Of a stretch of DNA of 64,000 bases, positions 56,044 to 64,000 are shown in pieces. The DNA is from Buxus sempervirens (lineage: Eukaryota > Streptophyta > Magnoliopsida > Buxales > Buxaceae). A program made the translations under genes and the position numbers. Where the stretch lies: positions 31,776,755 to 31,840,754 of the forward strand of contig OX387193.1 in the NCBI GenBank assembly GCA_947561395.2. The letters run 5' to 3'. Position 1 is the stretch's first letter. Every line of letters begins with the position of its first letter. Below the pieces are notes generated by a model that saw only the letters and a list, made by a program, of their open reading frames with translations, did no database searches and was not told where the DNA came from.

Positions 56044-56305
56044 TGTGAGGATTGCGCGCTTTTATTCCCATATACGCCTTTCCTGTCAAAGATCCTTTTT
56101 CCTCTATTTTTTTTTTTTTTTTACGGAAGGAGCACTGTAATGAATTCGCTTTTGTTGATCTAAAAGGAAACGAAATCTACTGACAGCGAGCGTTACTTGG
56201 GACCCACGCGATGCGAACGCTTCAGAACAGCAAAAAAGTACGGCAAATGATTCGTTTATTAAATTGTAATGCAAAGGTGTCGCTGCGTTTGGCAAAAGAG
56301 TGGAC

Positions 56306-56425
56306 GGGGGTGCAACACGAGGACTTCCCAGGAGGTCACCCATCCTAGTATTACTCTCGCCCAAGCACGCTTAACTTCGGAGTTCTGATGGGATCCGGTG
56401 CACTAGTGCTGGTATGATCGCACCC
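56306..56425 (-). rRNA. 5S ribosomal RNA, unit 147
   Basis: G75A. Promoter P2, spacer Q. Confidence 0.97.
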
Positions 56426-56686
56426 TGTGAGGATTGCGCGCTTTTATTCCCATATACGCCTTTCCTGTCAAAGATCCTTTTTCCTCTTTTTTTTTTTTTT
56501 TTTACGGAAGGAGCACTGTAATTAATTCGCTTTTGTTGATCTAAAAGGAAACGAAATCTACTCACAGCTAGCGTTAGGTGGGACCCACGCGATGCGAACG
56601 CTTCAGAAGAGCAAAAAAATACGGCAAATGATTCATTTATTAAATTGTAATGCAAAGGTGTCGCTGCGTTTGGCAAAAGTGTGGAC

Positions 56687-56806
56687 GGGGGTGCAACACG
56701 AGGACTTCCCAGGAGGTCACCCATCCTAGTACTACTCTCGCCCAAGCACGCTTAACTTCGGAGTTCTGATGGGATCCGGTGCACTAGTGCTGGTATGATC
56801 GCACCC
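56687..56806 (-). rRNA. 5S ribosomal RNA, unit 148
   Basis: Consensus. Promoter P2, spacer L. Confidence 0.97.
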
Positions 56807-57065
56807 TGTGAGGATTGCGCGCTTTTATTCCCATATACGCCTTTCCTGTCAAAGATACTTTTTCCTCTTTTTTTTTTTTTTTACGGAAGGAGCACTGTAT
56901 TTAATTCGCTTTTGTTGATCTAAAAGGAAACGAAATCTACTCACAGCTAGCGTTAGGTGGGACCCACGAGATGCGAACGCTTCAGAACAGCAAAAAAATA
57001 CGGCAAATGATTCGTTTATTAAATTGTAATGCAAAGGAGTCGCTGCGTTAGGAAAAAGAGTGGAC

Positions 57066-57185
57066 GGGGGTGCAACACGAGGACTTCCCAGGAGGTCACC
57101 CATCCTAGTACTACTCTCACCCAAGCACGCTTAACTTCGGAGTTCTGATGGGATCCGGTGCACTAGTGCTGGTATGATCGCACCC
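57066..57185 (-). rRNA. 5S ribosomal RNA, unit 149
   Basis: C67U with T5 terminator. Promoter P2, spacer L. Confidence 0.97.
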
Positions 57186-57447
57186 TGTGAGGATTGCGCG
57201 CTTTTATTCCCATATACGCCTTTCCTGTCAAAGATCCTTTTTCCTCTTTTTTTTTTTTTTTTTTACGGAAGGAGCACTGTAATTAATTCGCTTTTGTTGA
57301 TCTAAAAGGAAACGAAATCTACTCACAGCTAGCGTTAGGTGGGACCCACGCGATGCGAACGCTTCAGAAGAGCAAAAAAATACGGCAAATGATTCATTTA
57401 TTAAATTGTAATGCAAAGGTGTCGCTGCGTTTGGCAAAAGTGTGGAC

Positions 57448-57567
57448 GGGGGTGCAACACGAGGACTTCCCAGGAGGTCACCCATCCTAGTACTACTCTC
57501 GCCCAAGCACGCTTAACTTCGGAGTTCTGATGGGATCCGGTGCACTAGTGCTGGTATGATCGCACCC
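57448..57567 (-). rRNA. 5S ribosomal RNA, unit 150
   Basis: Consensus. Promoter P2, spacer L. Confidence 0.97.
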
Positions 57568-57832
57568 TGTGAGGATTGCGCGCTTTTATTCCCATATACG
57601 CCTTTCCTGTCAAAGATCCTTTTTCCAATTTTTTTTTTTTTTTTTTTTTACGGAAGGAGCACTGTAATTAATTCGCTTTTGTTGATCTAAAAGGAAACGA
57701 AATCTACTCACAGCTAGCGTTAGGTGGGACCCACGCGATGCGAACGCTTCAGAACAGCAAAAAAATACGGCAAATGATTCGTTTATTAAATTGTAATGCA
57801 AAGGTGTCGCTGCGTTTGGCAAAAGAGTGGAC

Positions 57833-57952
57833 GGGGGTGCAACACGAGGACTTCCCAGGAGGTCACCCATCCTAGTACTACTCTCGCCCAAGCACGCTTA
57901 ACTTCGGAGTTCTGATGGGATCCGGTGCACTAGTGCTGGTATGATCGCACCC
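57833..57952 (-). rRNA. 5S ribosomal RNA, unit 151, altered promoter
   Basis: Consensus coding sequence. Promoter P2 with the same changes at -24 and -38 as unit 128. Spacer L. Confidence 0.96.
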
Positions 57953-58008
57953 TGTGAGGATTGCGCGCTTTTATTACCATATACGCCTTACCTGTCAAAC
58001 ATACTTTT

Positions 58009-58057
<49 letters not shown>

Positions 58058-58237
58058 GATGGAGCACTGTAATTAATTCGCTTTTGTTGATCTAAAAGGA
58101 AACGAAATCTACTCACAGCTAGCATTAGGTGGGACCCACGCGATGCGAACGCTTCAGAACAGCAAAAAAATACGGCAAATGATTCGTTTATTAAATTGTA
58201 ATGCAAAGGTGTCGCTGCGTTTGGCAAAAGAGTGGAC

Positions 58238-58357
58238 GGGGGTGCAACACGAGGACTTCCCAGGAGGTCACCCATCCTAGTACTACTCTCGCGCAAGCAC
58301 GCTTAACTTCGGAGTTCTGATGGGATCCGGTGCACTAGTGCTGGTATGATCGCACCC
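58238..58357 (-). rRNA. 5S ribosomal RNA, unit 152
   Basis: G65C. Promoter P2, spacer L with a long poly(T). Confidence 0.97.
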
Positions 58358-58630
58358 TGTGAGGATTGCGCGCTTTTATTCCCATATACGCCTTTCCTGT
58401 CAAAGATCCTTTTTCCTCTTTTTTTCTTTTTTTTTTTTTTTTTTTTAACGGAAGGAGCACTGTAATTAATTCGCTTTTGTTGATCTAAAAGGAAACGAAA
58501 TCTACTCACAGCGAGCGTTAGGTGGGACCCACGCGATGCGAACGCTTCAGAACAGCAAAAAAATACGGCAAATGATTCGTTTATTAAATTGTAATGCAAA
58601 GGTGTCGCTGCGTTTGGCAAAAGAGTGGAC

Positions 58631-58750
58631 GAGGGTGCAACACGAGGACTTCCCAGGAGGTCACCCATCCTAGTACTACTCTCGCCCAAGCACGCTTAAC
58701 TTCGGAGTTCTGATGGGATCCGGTGCACTAGTGCTGGTATGATCGCACCC
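58631..58750 (-). rRNA. 5S ribosomal RNA, unit 153
   Basis: C119U. Promoter P2, spacer L. Confidence 0.96.
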
Positions 58751-59010
58751 TGTGAGGATTGCGCGCTTTTATTCCCATATACGCCTTTCCTGTCAAAGAT
58801 ACTTTTTCCTCTTTTTTTTTTTTTTTTACGGAAGGAGCACTGTAATTAATTCGCTTTTGTTGATCTAAAAGGAAACGAAATCTACTCACAGCTAGCGTTA
58901 GGTGGGACCCACGCGATGCGAACGCTTCAGAAGAGCAAAAAAATACGGCAAATGATTCGTTTATTAAATTGTAATGCAAAAGTGTCGCTGCGTTTGGCAA
59001 AAGAGTGGAC

Positions 59011-59130
59011 GGGGGTGCAACACGAGGACTTCCCAGGAGGTCACCCATCCTAGTACTACTCTCGCCCAAGCACGCTTAACTTCGAAGTTCTGATGGGATC
59101 CGGTGCACTAGTGCTGGTATGATCGCACCC
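59011..59130 (-). rRNA. 5S ribosomal RNA, unit 154
   Basis: C46U, seen only here. Promoter P1, spacer L. Confidence 0.96.
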
Positions 59131-59389
59131 TGTGAGGACTGCGCGCTTTTATTCCCATATACGCTTTCCCTGTCAAAGATCCTTTTTCCTATTTTTTTTT
59201 TTTTTAATGGAAGGAGCACTGTAATTAATTCGCTTTTGTTGATCTAAAAGGAAACGAAATCTACTCACAGCGAGCGTTAGGTGGGACCCACGCGATGCGA
59301 ACGCTTCAGAACAGCAAAAAAATACGGCAAATGATTCGTTTATTAAATTGTAATGCAAAGGTGTCGCTGCGTTTGGCAAAAGAGTGGAC

Positions 59390-59509
59390 GGGGGTGCAAC
59401 ACGAGGACTTCCCAGGAGGTCACCCATCCTAGTACTACTCTCGCCCAAGCACGCTTAACTTCGGAGTTCTTATGGGATCCGGTGCACTAGTGCTGGTATG
59501 ATCGCACCC
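59390..59509 (-). rRNA. 5S ribosomal RNA, unit 155
   Basis: C39A. Promoter P2, spacer L. Confidence 0.97.
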
Positions 59510-59771
59510 TGTGAGGATTGCGCGCTTTTATTCCCATATACGCCTTTCCTGTCAAAGATCCTTTTTCCTCTATTTTTTTTTTTTTTTTACGGAAGGAGCA
59601 CTGTAATGAATTCGCTTTTGTTGATCTAAAAGGAAACGAAATCTACTGACAGCGAGCGTTACTTGGGACCCACGCGATGCGAACGCTTCAGAACAGCAAA
59701 AAAGTACGGCAAATGATTCGTTTATTAAATTGTAATGCAAAGGTGTCGCTGCGTTTGGCAAAAGAGTGGAC

Positions 59772-59891
59772 GGGGGTGCAACACGAGGACTTCCCAGGAG
59801 GTCACCCATCCTAGTATTACTCTCGCCCAAGCACGCTTAACTTCGGAGTTCTGATGGGATCCGGTGCACTAGTGCTGGTATGATCGCACCC
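59772..59891 (-). rRNA. 5S ribosomal RNA, unit 156
   Basis: G75A. Promoter P2, spacer Q. Confidence 0.97.
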
Positions 59892-60150
59892 TGTGAGGAT
59901 TGCGCGCTTTTATTCCCATATACGCCTTTCCTGTCAAAGATACTTTTTCCTCTTTTTTTTTTTTTTTACGGAAGGAGCACTGTAATTAATTCGCTTTTGT
60001 TGATCTAAAAGGAAACGAAATCTACTCACAGCTAGCGTTAGGTGGGACCCACGCGATGCGAACGCTTCAGAACAGCAAAAAAATACGGCAAATGATTCGT
60101 TTATTAAATTGTAATGCAAAGGAGTCGCTGCGTTAGGAAAAAGAGTGGAC

Positions 60151-60270
60151 GGGGGTGCAACACGAGGACTTCCCAGGAGGTCACCCATCCTAGTACTACT
60201 CTCACCCAAGCACGCTTAACTTCGGAGTTCTGATGGGATCCGGTGCACTAGTGCTGGTATGATCGCACCC
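60151..60270 (-). rRNA. 5S ribosomal RNA, unit 157
   Basis: C67U with T5 terminator. Promoter P2, spacer L. Confidence 0.97.
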
Positions 60271-60531
60271 TGTGAGGATTGCGCGCTTTTATTCCCATAT
60301 ACGCCTTTCCTGTCAAAGATCCATTTTCCTCTTTTTTTTTTTTTTTTTACGGAAGGAGCACTGTAATTAATTCGCTTTTGTTGATCTAAAAGGAAACGAA
60401 ATCTACTCACAGCTAGCGTTAGGTGGGACCCACGCGATGCGAACGCTTCAGAACAGCAAAAAAATACGGCAAATGATTCATTTATTAAATTGTAATGCAA
60501 AGGTGTCGCTGCGTTTGGCAAAAGTGTGGAC

Positions 60532-60651
60532 GGGGGTGCAACACGAGGACTTCCCAGGAGGTCACCCATCCTAGTACTACTCTCGCCCAAGCACGCTTAA
60601 CTTCGGAGTTCTGATGGGATCCGGTGCACTAGTGCTGGTATGATCGCACCC
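60532..60651 (-). rRNA. 5S ribosomal RNA, unit 158
   Basis: Consensus. Promoter P2 with a private change upstream of -45. Spacer L. Confidence 0.97.
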
Positions 60652-60707
60652 TGTGAGGATTGCGCGCTTTTATTCCCATATACGCCTTTCCTGTCAAGGA
60701 TCCTTTT

Positions 60708-60752
<45 letters not shown>

Positions 60753-60933
60753 GGAAGGAGCACTGTAATGAATTCGCTTTTGTTGATCTAAAAGGAAACG
60801 AAATCTACTGACAGCGAGCGTTACTTGGGACCCACGCGATGCGAACGCTTCAGAACAGCAAAAAAATACGGCAAATGATTCGTTTATTAAATTGTAATGC
60901 GAAGGTGTCGCTGCGTTTGGCAAAAGTGTGGAC

Positions 60934-61053
60934 GGGGGTGCAACACGAGGACTTCCCAGGAGGTCACCCATCCTAGTACTACTCTCGCCCAAGCACGCTT
61001 AACTTCGGAGTTCTGATGGGATCCGGTGCACTAGTGCTGGTATGATCGCACCC
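60934..61053 (-). rRNA. 5S ribosomal RNA, unit 159
   Basis: Consensus. Promoter P2, spacer Q. Confidence 0.97.
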
Positions 61054-61314
61054 TGTGAGGATTGCGCGCTTTTATTCCCATATACGCCTTTCCTGTCAAA
61101 GATCCTTTTTCCTCTTTTTTTTTTTTTTTTTACGGAAGGAGCACTGTAATGAATTCGCTTTTGTTGATCTAAAAGGAAACGAAATCTACTGACAGCGAGC
61201 GTTACTTGGGACCCACGCGATGCGAACGCTTCAGAATAGCAAAAAAATACGGCAAATGATTCGTTTATTAAATTGTAATGCAAAGGTGTCGCTGCGTTTG
61301 GCAAAAGAGTGGAC

Positions 61315-61434
61315 GGGGGTGCAACACGAGGACTTCCCAGGAGGTCACCCATCCTAGTACTACTCTCGCCCAAGCACGCTTAACTTCGGAGTTCTGATGG
61401 GATCCGGTGCACTAGTGCTGGTATGATCGCACCC
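61315..61434 (-). rRNA. 5S ribosomal RNA, unit 160
   Basis: Consensus. Promoter P2, spacer Q. Confidence 0.97.
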
Positions 61435-61490
61435 TGTGAGGATTGCGCGCTTTTATTCCCATATACGCCTTTCCTGTCAAAGATCCTTTT

Positions 61491-61539
<49 letters not shown>

Positions 61540-61720
61540 GGAAGGAGCACTGTAATTAATTCGCTTTTGTTGATCTAAAAGGAAACGAAATCTACTCACA
61601 GCGAGCGTTAGGTGGGACCCACGCGATGCGAACGCTTCAGAAGAGCAAAAAAATACGGCAAATGATTCGTTTATTAAATTGTAATGCAAAAGTGTCGCTG
61701 CGTTTGGCAAAAGAGTGGAC

Positions 61721-61840
61721 GGGGGTGCAACACGAGGACTTCCCAGGAGGTCACCCATCCTAGTACTACTCTCGCCCAAGCACGCTTAACTTCGGAGTTC
61801 TGATGGGATCCGGTGCACTAGTGCTGGTATGATCGCACCC
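61721..61840 (-). rRNA. 5S ribosomal RNA, unit 161, mixed promoter
   Basis: Consensus coding sequence. The promoter has G at -9 as in P1, but G at -35 and A at -38 as in P2. Spacer L with a 42-T tract. Confidence 0.97.
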
Positions 61841-62102
61841 TGTGAGGACTGCGCGCTTTTATTCCCATATACGCCTTTCCTGTCAAAGATCCTTTTTCCT
61901 CTATTTTTTTTTTTTTTTTACGGAAGGAGCACTGTAATGAATTCGCTTTTGTTGATCTAAAAGGAAACGAAATCTACTGACAGCGAGCGTTACTTGGGAC
62001 CCACGCGATGCGAACGCTTCAGAACAGCAAAAAAATACGGCAAATGATTCGTTTATTAAATTGTAATGCAAAGGTGTCGCTGCGTTTGGCAAAAGTGTGG
62101 AC

Positions 62103-62222
62103 GGGGGTGCAACACGAGGACTTCCCAGGAGGTCACCCATCCTAGTACTACTCTCGCCCAAGCACGCTTAACTTCGGAGTTCTGATGGGATCCGGTGCAC
62201 TAGTGCTGGTATGATCGCACCC
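62103..62222 (-). rRNA. 5S ribosomal RNA, unit 162
   Basis: Consensus. Promoter P2, spacer Q. Confidence 0.97.
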
Positions 62223-62483
62223 TGTGAGGATTGCGCGCTTTTATTCCCATATACGCCTTTCCTGTCAAAGATCCTTTTTCCTCTTTTTTTTTTTTTTTTT
62301 ACGGAAGGAGCACTGTAATGAATTCGCTTTTGTTGATCTAAAAGGAAACGAAATCTACTGACAGCGAGCGTTACTTGGGACCCACGCGATGCGAACGCTT
62401 CAGAACAGCAAAAAAATACGGCAAATGATTCATTTATTAAATTGTAATGCAAAGGTGTCGCTGCGTTTGGCAAAAGAGTGGAC

Positions 62484-62603
62484 GGGGGTGCAACACGAGG
62501 ACTTCCCAGGAGGTCACCCATCCTAGTACTACTCTCGCCCAAGCACGCTTAACTTCGGAGTTCTGATGGGATCCGGTGCACTAGTGCTGGTATGATCGCA
62601 CCC
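62484..62603 (-). rRNA. 5S ribosomal RNA, unit 163, mixed promoter
   Basis: Consensus coding sequence. Same mixed P1/P2 promoter as unit 161. Spacer Q. Units 161-162 and 163-164 look like a two-unit duplication at an offset of 763 bp. Confidence 0.97.
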
Positions 62604-62865
62604 TGTGAGGACTGCGCGCTTTTATTCCCATATACGCCTTTCCTGTCAAAGATCCTTTTTCCTCTATTTTTTTTTTTTTTTTACGGAAGGAGCACTGTAT
62701 TGAATTCGCTTTTGTTGATCTAAAAGGAAACGAAATCTACTGACAGCGAGCGTTACTTGGGACCCACGCGATGCGAACGCTTCAGAACAGCAAAAAAATA
62801 CGGCAAATGATTCGTTTATTAAATTGTAATGCAAAGGTGTCGCTGCGTTTGGCAAAAGTGTGGAC

Positions 62866-62985
62866 GGGGGTGCAACACGAGGACTTCCCAGGAGGTCACC
62901 CATCCTAGTACTACTCTCGCCCAAGCACGCTTAACTTCGGAGTTCTGATGGGATCCGGTGCACTAGTGCTGGTATGATCGCACCC
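62866..62985 (-). rRNA. 5S ribosomal RNA, unit 164
   Basis: Consensus. Promoter P2, spacer Q. Confidence 0.97.
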
Positions 62986-63246
62986 TGTGAGGATTGCGCG
63001 CTTTTATTCCCATATACGCCTTTCCTGTCAAAGATCCTTTTTCCTCTTTTTTTGTTTTTTTTTACGGAAGGAGCACTGTAATGAATTCGCTTTTGTTGAT
63101 CTAAAAGGAAACGAAATCTACTGACAGCGAGCGTTACTTGGGACCCACGCGATGCGAACGCTTCAGAACAGCAAAAAAATACGGCAAATGATTCGTTTAT
63201 TAAATTGTAATGCAAAGGTGTCGCTGCGTTTGGCAAAAGAGTGGAC

Positions 63247-63366
63247 GGGGGTGCAACACGAGGACTTCCCAGGAGGTCACCCATCCTAGTACTACTCTCG
63301 CCCAAGCACGCTTAACTTCGGAGTTCTGATGGGATCCGGTGCACTAGTGCTGGTATGATCGCACCC
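63247..63366 (-). rRNA. 5S ribosomal RNA, unit 165
   Basis: Consensus. Promoter P2, spacer Q with a G-interrupted poly(T). Confidence 0.97.
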
Positions 63367-63632
63367 TGTGAGGATTGCGCGCTTTTATTCCCATATACGC
63401 CTTTCCTGTCAAAGATCCTTTTTCCTCTTTTTTTTTTTTTTTTTTTTTTACGGAAGGAGCACTGTAATTAATTCGCTTTTGTTGATCTAAAAGGAAACGA
63501 AATCTACTCACAGCTAGCGTTAGGTGGGACCCACGCGATGCGAACGCTTCAGAACAGCAAAAAAATACGGCAAATGACTCGTTTATTAAATTGTAATGCA
63601 AAGGTGTCGCTGCGTTAGGAAAAAGAGTGGAC

Positions 63633-63753
63633 GGGGGTGCAACACGAGGACTTCCCAGGAGGTCACCCATCCTAGTACTACTCTCACCCAAGCACGCTTT
63701 AACTTCGGAGTTCTGATGGGATCCGGTGCACTAGTGCTGGTATGATCGCACCC
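63633..63753 (-). rRNA. 5S ribosomal RNA, unit 166, box A insertion
   Basis: 121 bp. Same extra A in box A as units 56 and 60, with C67U and T5 terminator, but without G23C. It lies about 40 kb from the other two and may represent the state before G23C arose, or a recombinant. Candidate pseudogene. Promoter P2, spacer L. Confidence 0.93.
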
Positions 63754-63809
63754 TGTGAGGATTGCGCGCTTTTATTCCCATATACGCCTTTCCTGTCAAA
63801 GATCCTTTT

Positions 63810-63847
<38 letters not shown>

Positions 63848-64000
63848 GGAAGGAGCACTGTAATTAATTCGCTTTTGTTGATCTAAAAGGAAACGAAATC
63901 TACTCATAGCTAGCGTTAGGTGGGACCCACGCGATGCGAACGCTTCAGAACAGCAAAAAAATACGGCAAATGATTCGTTTATTAAATTGTAATGCAAAGG
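63754..64000 (-). other. Right-edge promoter and partial spacer
   Basis: P2 promoter of unit 166, a poly(T) tract, and a class L spacer of the next unit, cut before that unit's terminator and gene. No gene is present here. Confidence 0.9.

Larger units (their letters stand above)
57186..59130 (-). repeat. 5-unit dispersed block, copy 2 (units 150-154)
   Basis: Second copy of units 127-131, 1945 bp against 1947 bp. Confidence 0.88.
58358..60651 (-). repeat. 13-unit-period block, copy 2 (units 153-158)
   Basis: Second copy of units 140-145, 2294 bp in both. Difference seen inside genes: C46U in unit 154 only. Confidence 0.9.
1..64000 (-). repeat. 5S rDNA tandem array, 166 complete units
   Basis: The window consists only of a repeat of about 375-419 bp, always in the same orientation. 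Each unit has one 5S rRNA gene on the minus strand and a spacer of about 255-300 bp. Unit length varies almost entirely through a poly(T) tract (+ strand). No inversion, foreign insertion or grossly truncated unit was seen. Neither end of the array lies in the window. Such arrays are the standard arrangement of 5S genes in flowering plants, separate from the 35S rDNA; no 18S, 5.8S or 26S sequence is present here. Confidence 0.98.

Noticed and set aside
390..63997. About 165 long minus-strand open frames of 79-255 codons with near-identical proteins starting MGESSTRMGDLL
   Set aside because: They start inside the 5S gene and run through its 3' end, terminator and spacer into the poly(A) tract, which gives the run of lysines. 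They start mostly at TTG (GTG in U62G genes), the frame is interrupted differently with each poly(T) length, and changes do not favour silent sites. They are artefacts of the repeat.
1..64000. CRISPR-like array (regular repeats and spacers)
   Set aside because: Repeat period is about 384 bp, the repeat is a 5S gene, and the spacers are themselves near-identical.
1..64000. Cassandra-type LTR retrotransposons, which carry 5S-like sequence in their LTRs
   Set aside because: The 5S genes are complete with proper upstream and terminator elements; no LTR ends, primer binding site or purine tract are seen, and spacing is uniform.
1..64000. Linked 35S-5S rDNA arrangement as in mosses and some Asteraceae
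   Set aside because: No 18S, 5.8S or 26S sequence occurs in the spacers; each spacer is under 310 bp.

Overview
The whole 64 kb window is one uninterrupted head-to-tail array of nuclear 5S ribosomal RNA genes, all transcribed from the minus strand. I count 166 complete genes (unit 1 at the left, unit 166 at the right) at a mean spacing of about 384 bp. There is no protein-coding gene, tRNA, transposon, CRISPR array or other non-array sequence. Every protein-like open frame is an artefact of the repeat. The RNA sequence (5' GGGTGCGATCATACCAGCAC, 3' GTGTTGCACCCC) and a pol III promoter with a TATA-like box and a GC dinucleotide at -12/-11 point to a land plant, most likely a flowering plant. 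I cannot name the species.

Each unit, read 5' to 3' on the minus strand, holds: (1) an upstream region with TATAT at -31 to -27 and GC at -12/-11; (2) a gene of about 120 bp with box A (RNA 50-64), the intermediate element (67-72) and box C (80-97); (3) a T4 or T5 terminator 8 bp past the gene; (4) a spacer with a small inverted repeat; (5) a poly(A) tract (poly(T) on the + strand) of roughly 11 to 55 bases. That tract lies about 60 bp upstream of the next gene.

Shorthand used in the gene entries. RNA numbering: position 1 is the high-coordinate end of each gene. 'Consensus' means no difference seen by eye in the coding sequence. Promoter P1 has G at -9, A at -35 and G at -38; promoter P2 has A, G and A there. 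Spacer class refers to the spacer just downstream (lower coordinates) and is read on the + strand after gcgtt: L = aggtggg, Q = acttggg, V = acgtggg. The exact 5' and 3' ends of each gene may be off by 1-2 bases.

Layout. From 1 to about 17.2 kb, P1 units dominate (30 of the first 45 genes) and are built from repeated trimers nested in 12- and 15-unit blocks. From 17.2 to 32.3 kb, P2 units dominate, including a region of alternating L and Q spacers at 27.3-32.3 kb. From 32 to 60.7 kb there are further multi-unit duplications, the most striking being a 12-unit block repeated at a constant 4580 bp offset. The last 3.4 kb holds units with a mixed promoter type. Totals by eye: 40 P1, 124 P2, 2 mixed. 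About half of the genes match the consensus. The rest carry about 20 different substitutions, or one insertion, most of them shared between copies of the larger blocks.

The units work as parallel copies supplying one product, the 5S rRNA of the large ribosomal subunit. The window shows no regulatory partner genes. The interest lies in the array's evolution: higher-order repeats, linked variant haplotypes, recombinant units and variants inside the internal promoter. I found no new biological system.
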